Assembly: GCA_039961735.1 (NCBI GenBank) | Contig: JABRVX010000067.1 | Coordinates: forward strand, 1 to 38,508 | DNA from: Fimbriimonadia bacterium | GTDB lineage: Bacteria > Armatimonadota > Fimbriimonadia > Fimbriimonadales > JABRVX01 | Reading direction: 5' to 3' | DNA: 38,508 nt | Part shown: piece after piece, positions 25,581 to 35,135 of the stretch | Numbering within the stretch: the first letter of the stretch is position 1 | Layout of the letters: each line of letters starts with the position of its first letter | Made by a program: the position numbers and the translations under genes | The notes under the pieces: model-generated | The model's database searches: none | What the model saw: only the letters and a program-made list of their open reading frames with translations | What the model was told of the DNA's origin: nothing

Positions 25581-25596
25581 TGTCACACGTGTGACA
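25581..25596. promoter_or_regulatory. Candidate divergent parS site
   Basis: TGTCACACGTGTGACA is a perfect 16-bp palindrome, 11 bases after the parB stop. It matches the bacterial parS consensus (TGTTTCACGTGAAACA) at 12 of 16 positions, keeping TGT, the central CACGTG and ACA; the changes are symmetric (TT/AA to CA/TG). No canonical parS is seen in the window. Its position between convergent genes also allows a simple terminator hairpin, though no T tract follows. Confidence 0.4.
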
Positions 25597-25606
25597 AGCG
25601 ACAGCG

Positions 25607-26416
25607 CTACCGCGCAGACCGCGGGTCCCACTTCGCCTTCAGCTGGTCCCCGAGAAGGTTCAGACTGATCACCGTAAGGCTGAGCGTGGCACATGGGATG
25701 AACACCAGTAGCCAGTCCGTCCGCATGTACTCCCGGCCCGTGCTGATCAGCGAACCCCAACTCGGGTGAGGTGGTGGAATACCAATACCGAGGAAACTGA
25801 GGGCGGACTCGGCGAGTACCACCGAGGCCAGGTCCACAGTAGCGGCAGCCAGAACGACGCCGGCGAGATGCGGGATTAGGTGCCTCACGACCGTGTGCCA
25901 AGTGGTTGCCCCCGCCGCCCGCGCCGCCCGAACGAAGAGGCTCTGCCGAAGCGAGAGGGTCTGTCCGCGAACCAACCGAGCCATCGCTGGCCAACCCACG
26001 GCGGTCAGGGCAGCTATCACCGGAACTGGCCCCGGCCCCGCGATCCCCACGATGAGGATTGCGAGCAGGATGTCCGGGAATGCAAATAGGCCATCGGTGA
26101 GGCGCATCAGGGCCGCATCCACCCGGCCACCGCGCAGTGCAGCGGCGATGCCCACACTGGACCCGATAACCACCGTCGCGGCGACCACCGCAAGGCCAAC
26201 TCCCATGGAGACACGGGCGCCATGAACCAGCCGACTTGCCACGTCGCGCCCAAGGTGATCGGTCCCTAGCCAGTGACGGCTGCTGGGCGCCTCGCGACGT
26301 GCTGCAGGGTTCTGCTCGTACGGGTTGTGCGGGACGAGTAGCGGCGCAGCGACAGCCGCCACCAGAACCAGCGCTAAGTAAGTGCAGCACAACGCGATGA
26401 GGATGCGCCCCGACAC
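25607..26416 (-). CDS. Peptide ABC transporter permease (DppC/OppC type)
   Basis: This inner-membrane permease subunit belongs to a dipeptide/oligopeptide importer. It has 269 residues with about six helices. The family N-terminal region NPYEQNPAARREAPSSRHWLGTDHLGRDV precedes the membrane core. The EAA loop that contacts the ATPases is RAARAAGATTWHTVVRHLIPH, and the family end LLGDQLKAKWDPR is present. GTG at 26416 has AGGAGGAG 6 bases upstream and shares one base with the stop of the DppB-type gene, so the operon is tightly coupled. The ATPase subunits (DppD/DppF) are not in the window; upstream on the same strand only the permease and binding protein are present. Confidence 0.93.
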   Translation of the reverse strand: MSGRILIALCCTYLALVLVAAVAAPLLVPHNPYEQNPAARREAPSSRHWLGTDHLGRDVASRLVHGARVSMGVGLAVVAATVVIGSSVGIAAALRGGRVDAALMRLTDGLFAFPDILLAILIVGIAGPGPVPVIAALTAVGWPAMARLVRGQTLSLRQSLFVRAARAAGATTWHTVVRHLIPHLAGVVLAAATVDLASVVLAESALSFLGIGIPPPHPSWGSLISTGREYMRTDWLLVFIPCATLSLTVISLNLLGDQLKAKWDPRSAR

Positions 26417-27378
26417 TACGCGCTCCTCCTGCGAATGTCCGCACGCACCCTAGGATCAACGCGAGCCTGGACGATGTCAACGAGGAGGTTCACGAGCACG
26501 AACGCGGCAGCGAACAGCACGGTGGTCGCTTGGATCATGGGATAGTCGCGCTGCTGGATGGCTTGAATAGCTCGGTAACCAAGGCCGGGGATGGCAAACG
26601 CCGTTTCCACGATGAACGAGCCCGTCAGCAGGTATCCGAAGCTCGTGCCGATGACGATCAGTGTGGGAGTGAGGGCGTTCGGCAGCGCATGACGGAACAC
26701 GACACCCCAGCGAGACACACCCTTGGCCCGAGCAGTCCGGATGAAGTCGCCGGAGAGCGAGTCGATCATTGCAGTCCGCGTCAGGCGCATGACCGCCGCC
26801 ATAGGACGCACGGCAAGCACGAGAACCGGAAGCACCAGGTAGGGCAGAAGGCCGCGAGACGGGTCCCCCCAGCCGGCAACCTCGGCCCACTCCAGATGTA
26901 GTGCGAAAACCAGAACGAGAAGCGGCGCCAAGACGAAATTCGGCACACCCAGCCCGGCAACTGCCATCACCACCACCAGACGATCTATTCGCCGCCCAGC
27001 GTTAACTGCCGCAACTATGCCCAACGCAATGCCGGCGGTGGCGGCTATGCACATCGCCAGACACGCAAGCAACGCTGTCGGCCCGTACGTCTGGAGGATG
27101 ATGTCCCGCACCGGCCTCGGATCGAAGAAGGAACGACCGAAGTCGAGCCTCACCGCACCCCAGACGAAGGAGGCAAAGCGAACGTAAGCCGGACGGTCCA
27201 GCCCGTACTCGTGGCGAAGCCTCGCGACCGCTTCGGGAGTGGCATGCTCGCCAGCCATCACCTGGATAGGATCGCTAGGGGCAAGCTCCGCCGCGACGAA
27301 GGTGAGGGCCGAGACGAACACTAGCGTCGGGACAGCCATCAGGAGCCGCTTCCAGATGAACCGCCACTCGGACTTCAC
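26416..27378 (-). CDS. Peptide ABC transporter permease (DppB/OppB type)
   Basis: This is the partner permease, with 320 residues and six helices. Family features include an N-terminal helix (IWKRLLMAVPTLVFVSALTF), then LAPSDPIQVMAGEHATPEAVARLRHEYGLDRP. LTGSFIVETAFAIPGLG comes near the end, and the EAA loop is RTARAKGVSRWGVVFRHALPN. GTG at 27378 overlaps the stop of the binding-protein gene (GTGA), with a weak ribosome-binding site, so its translation is likely coupled. A longer reading to 27492 has no family-like N-terminus. It is the second gene of the operon. Confidence 0.93.
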   Translation of the reverse strand: MKSEWRFIWKRLLMAVPTLVFVSALTFVAAELAPSDPIQVMAGEHATPEAVARLRHEYGLDRPAYVRFASFVWGAVRLDFGRSFFDPRPVRDIILQTYGPTALLACLAMCIAATAGIALGIVAAVNAGRRIDRLVVVMAVAGLGVPNFVLAPLLVLVFALHLEWAEVAGWGDPSRGLLPYLVLPVLVLAVRPMAAVMRLTRTAMIDSLSGDFIRTARAKGVSRWGVVFRHALPNALTPTLIVIGTSFGYLLTGSFIVETAFAIPGLGYRAIQAIQQRDYPMIQATTVLFAAAFVLVNLLVDIVQARVDPRVRADIRRRSA

Positions 27379-28991
27379 TTGCGACTGACCTTCGTGTGAA
27401 CGTGCGGAAGGTGCCCGAGCAACGAGTCCTGAATGCCCGTGACGCCAGGACGGATCAGTTCGGGGTCGCGCTGGAAGTAGATGGGCACCCAAGGAGCGTC
27501 ATGTAGCGCGATCCGCTGGGCCTGCCGATATAGCTCCACGCGACGCTGTGGATCCTGCTCCACGTCGGCCAGGGCGCACAATCGGTCGAACTCCTTGTTG
27601 GAGTACCCCACCTTGTTTTCTCCGCCATCGGTCGTCAGCATAACCGACAGGAAGTCCTGCGGGTCCAGGTAGTCTGCCATCCACCGCATATGGAACAGCC
27701 CGAGGGACTTGTTGTTGTAAGCCTCGAGGTAAGAGCCCCACTCGAGCGGACGGAGCTGCACCTCGACACCGAGGTTCTGCGCCAATTGCCTCTGGATCAC
27801 CTCGGCGACCAGACGCACGTCCGGACGGCCCTCGCGGAAGCTGAACTGCAGCTTTGGGAAGCCCTTGCCGCCAGGAAAGCCAGCTTCTGCGAGCAAGGCG
27901 CGGGCCTTGACAGGGTCGAACGGGTATATGCGCACGTCAGGGTCATGGCCTGGAACCTTGGGCGGGACGATGCAGTCGGCTCGTGGCACCTTGCCCTCCA
28001 GCGCGCTCTCTATGATCGCGCCTTTGTCTAACGCCATGGCGAACGCCTGGCGCACGCGAAGGTCGGCAAACACGGGCGCACCTAAAGGGTTCATGCCCAG
28101 GTAGTACACGGACGGCCGGTCGAAGTGGTGAATGTGCTTGCTCAGTTCGGGGTCCTTTTCTGCGGCCACCAGCTGCGCCTTGTCTAGCTGGAGCAGGTCC
28201 AGGCGTCCCCGCTTGTACAAATCGTATCTCGTGGTCGCCTCAATAACGATGGGCCGCTCAATGCGATCCAGCTTCGGCCGGCCGCCATGGTAGTCGTCGA
28301 AGGCGGTCAGCACAGCGATGGAGTCCGGGTTGTACTCGGTCAGCTTGAACGGACCCGTTCCGACCACTGCCCGAATGTCGGTCATTGGTCCCCCGCCGGC
28401 CTCCTCGATCGCTCGCCGGTTCACTGCGTAGGCATTAGGGTACGTTAGCTTAGCAAGGAAATATGCTTTCGGCTGGTCGATCCTTATCTCGAGCACATAA
28501 GGCTCAGGAGCCTTCACACCCTCTAGCCGGTCCGACTTGCCTTCCCAACGCTCCCGCGCGCCCACGATGTCGAACAGGTAATTGATTGCGGTCCCCGACT
28601 TCATCTCGCGGCTGACGGCGCGATCGAAGCTGTACACGAAGTCCTCGGCGGTCAACTCGTCGCCGTTGTGGAACTTGACGCCCTTCTTGATGGTGAAGCG
28701 GTACAGCCGACCTCCTTCCAGCACCTCCCACCTCTCTGCGAGGTTCGGAACCACTTCGTTCTCCGGTGACCACTTCACGAGGCCCTCGAATACCTGAAGG
28801 AGTAGGTCGATTGTGTCGCCGTCCTGCACCTGCGCCGGATCCAGATGGGTCGGCCTGGTCACGAGCGGGTATCGAAAGACGTTGTCGTCGCCCGCGGCTT
28901 GCTTACCACACCCCGCACACAAGATTGCCAAGGCACACAGCACTCCGAGCCAAGCCAATACGCTACGCACAAACGAAGTCTTACGCGTCAT
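27375..28991 (-). CDS. Peptide ABC transporter substrate-binding lipoprotein (DppA/OppA type)
   Basis: This family 5 solute-binding protein catches peptides or other substrates outside the membrane and passes them to the permeases. It has 538 residues. The N-terminus is a lipoprotein signal: basic start, hydrophobic helix and lipobox LCAGC, with the modified Cys near residue 28. Family patterns include HLDPAQVQDGDT, KGVKFHNGDELTAEDFVYSFDRAV, VVGTGPFKLTEY, KLDRIERPIV, RQAFAMALDKGAIIESAL, and the PFDPVKARALLAEAGFPGG region. ATG at 28991 and GTG at 29000 are both possible with GAGGAG upstream. It opens the binding protein-permease-permease operon and is divergent from the secreted gene at 29160. 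Confidence 0.93.
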   Translation of the reverse strand: MTRKTSFVRSVLAWLGVLCALAILCAGCGKQAAGDDNVFRYPLVTRPTHLDPAQVQDGDTIDLLLQVFEGLVKWSPENEVVPNLAERWEVLEGGRLYRFTIKKGVKFHNGDELTAEDFVYSFDRAVSREMKSGTAINYLFDIVGARERWEGKSDRLEGVKAPEPYVLEIRIDQPKAYFLAKLTYPNAYAVNRRAIEEAGGGPMTDIRAVVGTGPFKLTEYNPDSIAVLTAFDDYHGGRPKLDRIERPIVIEATTRYDLYKRGRLDLLQLDKAQLVAAEKDPELSKHIHHFDRPSVYYLGMNPLGAPVFADLRVRQAFAMALDKGAIIESALEGKVPRADCIVPPKVPGHDPDVRIYPFDPVKARALLAEAGFPGGKGFPKLQFSFREGRPDVRLVAEVIQRQLAQNLGVEVQLRPLEWGSYLEAYNNKSLGLFHMRWMADYLDPQDFLSVMLTTDGGENKVGYSNKEFDRLCALADVEQDPQRRVELYRQAQRIALHDAPWVPIYFQRDPELIRPGVTGIQDSLLGHLPHVHTKVSRK

Positions 28992-29128
28992 GATCGGCAC
29001 ACACTCCTCGTTCCTTTCGACCCCAATCGTCCGCCGGCCATCGCAGCACCCATACGCCGCGTCAGAGGCGAGTCCTTCGGACGGTGCGAACCGAGCTATC
29101 GCCTCGCGATGGATGAGCGGTGCGGGCT

Positions 29129-29134
29129 ACAATA
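29129..29134 (+). promoter_or_regulatory. -10-like element before the secreted hypothetical gene
   Basis: TACAAT lies 26 bases before the GTG at 29160, identical to the rnpB -10. The GGGAGG ribosome-binding site follows at 29148-29153. No clear -35 hexamer is visible. Confidence 0.35.
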
Positions 29135-29159
29135 CCTCGTGTCGAAGGGAGGCTTCGAG

Positions 29160-30119
29160 GTGACTTGCTTATCTCTTCTCTTGGTGTGGCTCACGACAGC
29201 AACGGGATTCCAGGACGGCGACGCAGTTCTGCTCCGGAGCAAGTATGTGGCGGGCGAGAAGCGCGCCTACACCATGACGGCCATCTCCAGCGGCGAGGTC
29301 AGGGGGGCCGGGTTCGTCATGGGGATGCCGTTCAAGGCGACCGAAACGACCAAGTACACGCTGACCGTCCTAGAGGAGGCGCCGGAGGGCACAGCGGACG
29401 TGCGTCTCGCGGACGAAAGCTCGGTGACGCGGTACGCCGAGATGTTCGATCAGGAGCCCTGGGAAGAAAAGGGCGAGCTGAACTGGGTCGTCATAACCAT
29501 CTCCCCAACCAACGAGATTCTCAAAGTGTGGGATCAGTCCAAGCCGAAGAAGGATCCCAAGCAAACAGACAGTAGCAAGGACGAGCAGGAGGTGGACAGC
29601 AAGGGTCTCGCCAAGACGTTGACTTCCCGTCTCGCCGGACAGACGCGGTTCCATGGCCTCGTCGAACTGGGGCCGAAGCTTCCCTGGTATCCGGTCAAGG
29701 TAGGAGACACTTGGCAGGACACTCTGACGGTGTTGCGAGGGGAAGACGTGACTCGCGACCCGTCCAGACGTGCTTCACGAACATCGCGTCTGGATATCAC
29801 CTATCGCTATGAAGGCCTGCAGGAGCGTGATGGAAAGAAGGTCCACTTCATCACTGCTACCTACTCCGCCGACCTCGACATAAAGAGCGACGCAACGCGC
29901 TCCATCCCAAGACAGATACAGAGTCTGAATCCGATCAAATCAGCAACTGTGAAGGTCAGTGGCAAGATAGAGTATCAGCTAGACCCTTCGAATGGCAAGA
30001 TGCTGCGCGCGGACTGGCTGTCCGAGTCCGACGTCGAGCTCGTAGCATCGCCTGGGTTCGAGATGCTGGATTACTCGTTGAAAGGCAAACTGGTTGCCTC
30101 CGTGGAACCGACGAAGTAG
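29160..30119 (+). CDS. Secreted hypothetical protein
   Basis: I do not recognise a named family with confidence; the pattern is like DUF6263-type secreted proteins. The 319-residue product begins with a short signal peptide (TCLSLLLVWLTTATGFQ). The body is beta-rich and starts with LLRSKYVAGEKRAYTMT. A charged, lysine-rich segment lies near residues 135-165 (SKPKKDPKQTDSSKDEQEVDS), and a strand-rich second half follows (LPWYPVKVGDTWQDTL, KVSGKIEYQLDPSNGKMLRADW). GTG at 29160 has GGGAGG 6 bases upstream; upstream in-frame starts extend into non-coding-like sequence. It is divergent from the peptide transporter operon. Confidence 0.75.
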   Translation: MTCLSLLLVWLTTATGFQDGDAVLLRSKYVAGEKRAYTMTAISSGEVRGAGFVMGMPFKATETTKYTLTVLEEAPEGTADVRLADESSVTRYAEMFDQEPWEEKGELNWVVITISPTNEILKVWDQSKPKKDPKQTDSSKDEQEVDSKGLAKTLTSRLAGQTRFHGLVELGPKLPWYPVKVGDTWQDTLTVLRGEDVTRDPSRRASRTSRLDITYRYEGLQERDGKKVHFITATYSADLDIKSDATRSIPRQIQSLNPIKSATVKVSGKIEYQLDPSNGKMLRADWLSESDVELVASPGFEMLDYSLKGKLVASVEPTK

Positions 30120-30176
30120 CACACCTAGGAAAGCATTGACATATGGGAGCGGAACAGACCGTGCAATGCACTAGGG

Positions 30177-30278
30177 CATGCTTCGACAGGCTCAGCATGA
30201 CGTGTTGGAGGCGTGTGGGGCCACGGCATTTTGTCTCGGCGCGGTGTAGGTTGCATGCTTCGACAGGCTCAGCATGAC
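30177..30278. repeat. Direct pair of the 25-bp repeat
   Basis: Two identical copies of the 25-base repeat (core CTTCGACAGGCTCAGC) lie in the same direction at 30177-30201 and 30254-30278, 77 bases apart. They match those at 22442 and 22522. They lie between the ends of two convergent genes and may act as hairpins (CATGCT/AGCATG). Confidence 0.9.
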
Positions 30279-30292
30279 AGCTACACTAGCAC

Positions 30293-32419
30293 CTACGCAC
30301 CCTCGATGACCACCTTCGAGAAGTCGGCTAGCTCGAAGTAGAGAGACGCTAGGGCGGAGAGTAGACGAAGGCGGTTATCGCGTCGTGTTACGTCCTCCGC
30401 CATTACCATCACACTATCGAAAAACGCGCCGATGGGTGAAGCAAGGTGTGAATGCAGCAGGTGGTAGAGCGCGTCATAGTCCCGTTGCTCCACGAGCCGG
30501 ATCGCCTCCGGCGTAGTTTGGATCGCCGCGTCAAACAGAGCTGCCTCTGCCTCGTGCTCGAACAGGGTGTTGTCCACGGACTGCAAGCGGCTCATCACAC
30601 CCGAGATGGGTGGTACGGTGCCGGCCTCGATGCCTTTGCCCGTTGCAGCACGTGCGATATTCCCTGGGCGCGTGGCCGTGCGTACATAGTCCACGAAGCC
30701 AGGTCGGACAGCCCGCTCCGCGATGAGTGCCGCGCGTGCTGCAACCTTCGACGGGTCTTCCCATCCTGAACCTAACACGGCTGCGAGGAGGTCGTGCCGT
30801 AGGTTACTATAGATAAGCTCGTACCTACCTATTGCCAGCTCGGCCAGAGATGTTAGCACCTCGGACATCGAGAACTCGTGGCCCTGCTCCGCATACGCCG
30901 CCACTGCCCACGCCGTCATGAGTCGTAGGTCGGGGAAAGGCTGTTTCTGCGGCCACGCCAGCCCGTTCATGATTAGCAGGTGCGTAGCACGCCGCAGTCC
31001 GAAGGGATCGCTGGAGCCACTGGGTGCCATACCTAGACCGAGGTATCCGCACAGGGTATCTATCCTATCAGCCGCCATAAGCACCCTAGCCAGACGCGTA
31101 CCTGCATTTATGGGTGGTTGCTCGGTGCCATAATGATGCCGAATCGCCTCGCACACCACACTGGGCTCTCCGTCACGCTGCGCATATTCCGCGCCAACGG
31201 TGCCCTGCAGCGCAGGCAGTTCCATCACTAGGCCCGAAGCTAAGTCTGCCTTGGCCAGGGATGCTGCGCGAGACGCCCACTCGCTCTCCTGTTCGGACAG
31301 GCATAGCTGCTCGGCGATCTGGCGACACAACACTACCAACCGTGTCGTCTTGTCAGCCAGCGAGCCCAGCTTTTCCTGAAACACGATGCGATCCAGTTTG
31401 GCGGCGAAGCGCGGAAGGATAGGGCTCTCTTTCGTGTCCTCCTCGAAGAAGAAACGCGCATCGTTGAAGCGGGCGGCGAGCACCCACTGATTGCCACGCA
31501 CCACCGTTTGCTCATCGCCGCTGTTCCTGATGCTCACGAAGTTAGGAGCCAGTTTGCCATGCTCATCGCGTAGGGGCAGGAACTTCTCGTGCTTCTTCAT
31601 CGCCACGATGAGCACGCTCTCCGGTAGCTCCAGGAAGGCCTCGTCGAAGGCGCCCAGGCTCGGCATTGGCCACTCCGTTAGGTACACATTCTCGTCGAGG
31701 ATGGCGTCGTCGGCCTCGACGGTGCCCCGGTTCGCCGGCCACAGATCGCGCGCCCCGGCGATGATCTTCTCGCGGCGCAGCGCCGGATCGAACTCCACGA
31801 ATGCACCGCGCAGCTTCGTAGCATAGTCTTCGAAGCCGTTCACCTCGAACTCGCCTGGCGCCAGGATTCGGTGCCCGCGCGTTCTGTTACCACTAACAAC
31901 GCCCTCGAGGTCGAAAGGCACCACTTCGCCATCCAGCAGCGCGAGCAGCCACCGAATGGGGCGCGCGAAACGCATCCGCCCTTCGCCCCAGCGCATCGTT
32001 TTGTCGAAGCTGATTGCGCGAATGGCATCGGGGAGAATGTCAGCCAGCACCTCTCGCGCAGGAAGGCCCGGCACGTGCTTGGTGACATATACGTACTCTC
32101 CCTCGACACGGACTTCGCTCAGCGCCACCCCTTGGCTTCGGCAGAAACCTTCCAGCGCCTTCGTGGGTTGCCCCTCCGCGTCGTATGCTGCCGACACCTT
32201 TGGGCCACGCTGCTCCTTCACGCTGTCCGGCTGACGTTCAGCGACCCCGACAATCACCAAGACCAGGCGTCTAGGGGTGCCGAAGGCAGATGCCTCTTCG
32301 TGCGCCAAGCGCGCTTCCTCCAGTCGCGCAAGCACCCCATCGCGAAGCTGCGTGAATGCACGCTCGACCTGGCTGGCCGGCAGCTCCTCGCATCCTACTT
32401 CCAGTAGTAGCTCAGGCAC
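30293..32419 (-). CDS. glyS: Glycine-tRNA ligase beta subunit
   Basis: GlyS recognises the tRNA and supports the alpha subunit in charging tRNA-Gly. The 708-residue product shows the family start ([22 protein letters not shown]), [63 protein letters not shown], and a C-terminal region ([27 protein letters not shown]-like) that is the DALR anticodon-binding type. The length is typical of the heterotetrameric enzyme. GTG at 32419 overlaps the end of glyQ by 8 bases, so translation is coupled. Confidence 0.96.
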   Translation of the reverse strand: MPELLLEVGCEELPASQVERAFTQLRDGVLARLEEARLAHEEASAFGTPRRLVLVIVGVAERQPDSVKEQRGPKVSAAYDAEGQPTKALEGFCRSQGVALSEVRVEGEYVYVTKHVPGLPAREVLADILPDAIRAISFDKTMRWGEGRMRFARPIRWLLALLDGEVVPFDLEGVVSGNRTRGHRILAPGEFEVNGFEDYATKLRGAFVEFDPALRREKIIAGARDLWPANRGTVEADDAILDENVYLTEWPMPSLGAFDEAFLELPESVLIVAMKKHEKFLPLRDEHGKLAPNFVSIRNSGDEQTVVRGNQWVLAARFNDARFFFEEDTKESPILPRFAAKLDRIVFQEKLGSLADKTTRLVVLCRQIAEQLCLSEQESEWASRAASLAKADLASGLVMELPALQGTVGAEYAQRDGEPSVVCEAIRHHYGTEQPPINAGTRLARVLMAADRIDTLCGYLGLGMAPSGSSDPFGLRRATHLLIMNGLAWPQKQPFPDLRLMTAWAVAAYAEQGHEFSMSEVLTSLAELAIGRYELIYSNLRHDLLAAVLGSGWEDPSKVAARAALIAERAVRPGFVDYVRTATRPGNIARAATGKGIEAGTVPPISGVMSRLQSVDNTLFEHEAEAALFDAAIQTTPEAIRLVEQRDYDALYHLLHSHLASPIGAFFDSVMVMAEDVTRRDNRLRLLSALASLYFELADFSKVVIEGA

Positions 32420-33323
32420 TAGCGGCCTCCTTCTGCGTAGCAGCCTCCCGCTTCGACAGGTACTTCAGGCAGCAGGCTCTCACTCGTGCGCGCACACGAT
32501 TGATGAACACCGCTCGCTCCGTCACGCTGATGCTGCCTCTTGCATCGAGCAGGTTGAAGACGTGGGAGCAGCGCAGAGCTAGGTCGAATGCAGGTGCTAC
32601 CATTGGGCCTGCCGGCGACTCCGTCTCGATGATACGTTTGCTTTCCGCCTCGTACATGTCGAACAGGCGGAACAGCATGTCCGTGTCCGCGTAGTCGAAG
32701 TTATAGTAGTTATGTTCCAGTTCCGAGTCGAAGTCCACGTCACGGTAGGTAACAGGATTGCCGTGTGGATCGTGGGTCCAGATAAGGTCCCATACGCTGT
32801 TCTTCTGTTGCAGCATCATACACAGCCGTTCCGGCCCATAGGTGATCTCTGCGCACACCGGACGGCACTCGATTCCACCCATCTGTTGGAAGTAGGTGAA
32901 CTGCGTGATCTCGGTGCCGTCTATCCACACCTCCCACCCCACGCCGCTCGCGCCCAGAGTGGGAGCCTCCCAGTCGTCCTCCACGAATCGAATGTCATGC
33001 ATGGCAGGCTCGATTCCCAAGGCGCGTAGGCTCTCGAGGTATCTGTCCACGATGTCTTCGGGCGAAGGCTTCATGATCACCTGATACTGGTAGTAGTGCT
33101 GAAGCCGCATAGGATTCCGTGCATAGCGCCCGTCCGCTGGACGGCGCGAGGGTTGCACGTAGGCCACGTTCCAAGGGTCTGGCCCGAGGCAGCGCAAGGT
33201 AGTGGCGGGGGCCATCGTGCCGGCGCCCACCTCCAGATCGTAGGGTTGGACGATCAAGCAGCCCTGGCTTCCCCAGAACTGCTCGAGACGCAACAGAAGG
33301 TCCTGAAAGGTAAGGGCATCCAC
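32412..33323 (-). CDS. glyQ: Glycine-tRNA ligase alpha subunit
   Basis: GlyQ holds the class II catalytic core that forms glycyl-adenylate. The product (about 303 residues) has [89 protein letters not shown] and [16 protein letters not shown], all family hallmarks. Start GTG at 33323 gives a normal N-terminus. No Shine-Dalgarno is visible, but TATCCT lies 7 bases upstream, so a leaderless message is possible. Overlaps glyS; divergent from the IscA-type gene. Confidence 0.95.
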   Translation of the reverse strand: MDALTFQDLLLRLEQFWGSQGCLIVQPYDLEVGAGTMAPATTLRCLGPDPWNVAYVQPSRRPADGRYARNPMRLQHYYQYQVIMKPSPEDIVDRYLESLRALGIEPAMHDIRFVEDDWEAPTLGASGVGWEVWIDGTEITQFTYFQQMGGIECRPVCAEITYGPERLCMMLQQKNSVWDLIWTHDPHGNPVTYRDVDFDSELEHNYYNFDYADTDMLFRLFDMYEAESKRIIETESPAGPMVAPAFDLALRCSHVFNLLDARGSISVTERAVFINRVRARVRACCLKYLSKREAATQKEAASA

Positions 33324-33459
33324 GGGGCGTAGGATACCCGCGTGAGGAAAGGCCGGTCTAAGAGCCACGCGCACGAGTTGCCCATGGCACCCTTTTGGAT
33401 GACCTCTGACCGACGGAGCGGGAACCCTTGCTGCCGTGGGGGTGTAGAATGCCGAAGGG

Positions 33460-33822
33460 ATGAGCAACGAACAGCATGTCGAGGCCGGGGCTCCCATCGA
33501 GCTTACGGACGCTGCCGCCGAGCGGGTTCGGGCCCTGTTGGCGCGCGAAGCAAACCCTGCCGCGCGTCTGCGTGTCGGTGTGAAAGGCGGGGGCTGCTCC
33601 GGACTGGAGTACGTGCTCAAGCTGGACGCCAACGTCCGGCCGAACGACATCCAGCTCGAGGTCCGTGGGGTTCCGCTCCTGATAGACGCGAAGAGCCTGC
33701 CTTATATCAAGGGTAGCGTGCTGGATTACACCGGCCAGCTGATCGGCGGAGGGTTCCGAGTAAACAACCCCAACGCCTCTCGAACCTGTGGCTGCGGAAC
33801 CTCGTTCACCCCTGCAGACTGA
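33460..33822 (+). CDS. HesB/IscA/ErpA-type iron-sulfur cluster assembly protein
   Basis: This A-type carrier binds or delivers Fe-S clusters. The 120-residue product has the family core with Cys46 in [11 protein letters not shown], and Cys110 and Cys112 in [10 protein letters not shown], the three conserved cysteines. The segment [34 protein letters not shown] is typical. ATG at 33460 follows TAGAAT by 9 bases with a GAAGGG directly against it, so it may be leaderless or nearly so. It stands alone, without other isc or suf genes, and is convergent with the MFS gene. Confidence 0.95.
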   Translation: MSNEQHVEAGAPIELTDAAAERVRALLAREANPAARLRVGVKGGGCSGLEYVLKLDANVRPNDIQLEVRGVPLLIDAKSLPYIKGSVLDYTGQLIGGGFRVNNPNASRTCGCGTSFTPAD

Positions 33823-33826
33823 GGGC

Positions 33827-35023
33827 CTAACGCAGGTGCCGCACCGATCGGGCGAAGAACACCGATGGAAGCGCCACCACCAGGCAGATGATCGCGCCCA
33901 CGAGGAAAGACTCCGACACCCCTATACGTGCTGCAATCTCGCCGAACAGAAGCGTCCCTATGGGCCCCAGCCCGGACAGCGCCCAGAAATGCACGCCCAC
34001 CACACGGCCACGCAGGTGCTCGGCAGCGTTTGCCTGAAGCAGCGTGTTGGTTCCATTCAGCATCGTCGTGCCGCAGTAGCCGGTTACCACCAGGCACAAG
34101 CCCGCGACCAGAGACGCGTGCAAGCTGGAGCCGTCTGCAATAGCGATGCCCACCAGCCCGAGTGCCAGCAGTCCGAGGGAGAAGCCCGTCATTGCCAACG
34201 CCGGGACGCGCCCTCGGCCGCGGTAACGCGATAGCATTGCGAGCGTCCCCAGCCCCGAAACCGCGCCAACACCGATCGCGGAGTAGAGGTAGCCGAGTCC
34301 TTGCTTCCCCGTTCCGAGCACGTCGGCGGCATACGCGGGCAGCTGAACGATGTAGAACAGGCCGAACACGCTGATCACGATTTCCAGCAGGATCAGCGTG
34401 CGGAATGCCGGGGTGCGAGCCACCGTCCGGATGCCTTCCGTCATGCGCTGGAACGCAGGCTGCGTATCCTCGACCCTCGCTTCGCTGCGAGGGCGTACGG
34501 CGAGCAAACCGGACAGCATCGCTGCATAGCTGAGCCCGTTGACGAGGAAGCACACGCCCGGGCCCACAGAAGCCAGTAGAATGCCGCCGATAGAGGGTCC
34601 TACGAGGCGCGCGACGTTGAATGTGGCCCCCGTGAGCGGGATGGCGTTCGCGATGTCCTCCGTGTCCACCAGCTCGCTGATCAGGCTTTGGCGCGCGGGC
34701 ACGTCGAAGCTCCAGATGATGCCGTTCAGCAGGCCGAGAAGCAGGATGTGCCAGACCTCTACGTAGCCGAACAGGGTCACCGCAGCCAGCGTAAGCGCGG
34801 TGAGGGCGAGCGAGGTTTGCGTCACGATCACCACGCGACGCTTGTCGAACGAGTCGGCCACCGCCCCGGTGAACGGTCCCATAAAGAACACGGGAGCCTG
34901 GCCGGCGAAACTGACCAGTGCCAGAGTCGCGGGGTCGCGCGTCAAGTGATACACCAGCCAGCCTTGGGCAACGGTCTGTATCCAGTTGCCCGTGAAGGAA
35001 ACGAACGCGCCCGTCCAGTACAC
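33827..35023 (-). CDS. Major facilitator superfamily transporter (EntS/MFS_3-like)
   Basis: This is a 12-helix inner-membrane exporter of the major facilitator superfamily. The 398-residue reading has GNWIQTVAQGWLVYHLT, the cytoplasmic loop GAVADSFDKRRVVI (family G-x-x-x-D-R/K-x-x-R), SFDVPARQSLISELV, GPSIGGILLA, and a C-terminal half with GVGAVSGLGTLAMLSRYRGRGRVP. These are typical of the enterobactin-exporter-like group; the substrate is unknown. GTG at 35023 is the only ordinary start, but it cuts into the first helix. Homology-like sequence (LSALRHRNFR) continues in frame up to an in-frame TAG. An ATC at 35086, 11 bases after AGGAGG, is the only start-like codon with a ribosome-binding site. 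The true start may be noncanonical. Confidence 0.85.
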   Translation of the reverse strand: MYWTGAFVSFTGNWIQTVAQGWLVYHLTRDPATLALVSFAGQAPVFFMGPFTGAVADSFDKRRVVIVTQTSLALTALTLAAVTLFGYVEVWHILLLGLLNGIIWSFDVPARQSLISELVDTEDIANAIPLTGATFNVARLVGPSIGGILLASVGPGVCFLVNGLSYAAMLSGLLAVRPRSEARVEDTQPAFQRMTEGIRTVARTPAFRTLILLEIVISVFGLFYIVQLPAYAADVLGTGKQGLGYLYSAIGVGAVSGLGTLAMLSRYRGRGRVPALAMTGFSLGLLALGLVGIAIADGSSLHASLVAGLCLVVTGYCGTTMLNGTNTLLQANAAEHLRGRVVGVHFWALSGLGPIGTLLFGEIAARIGVSESFLVGAIICLVVALPSVFFARSVRHLR

Positions 35024-35135
35024 GCGAAAGTTGCGATGTCGGAGGGCGCTCAGTTGGTCCGGTACGGCTAGTCTGGGGAAAGAGATGGTTTCAGAATCCT
35101 CCTATTCGCACCATACAGTATGGCGTGTTCGCACC

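Noticed and set aside
25581-25596. Crp-type binding site
   Set aside because: The half sites are in the wrong orientation (TCACA..TGTGA rather than TGTGA..TCACA), and it lies downstream of two convergent genes.
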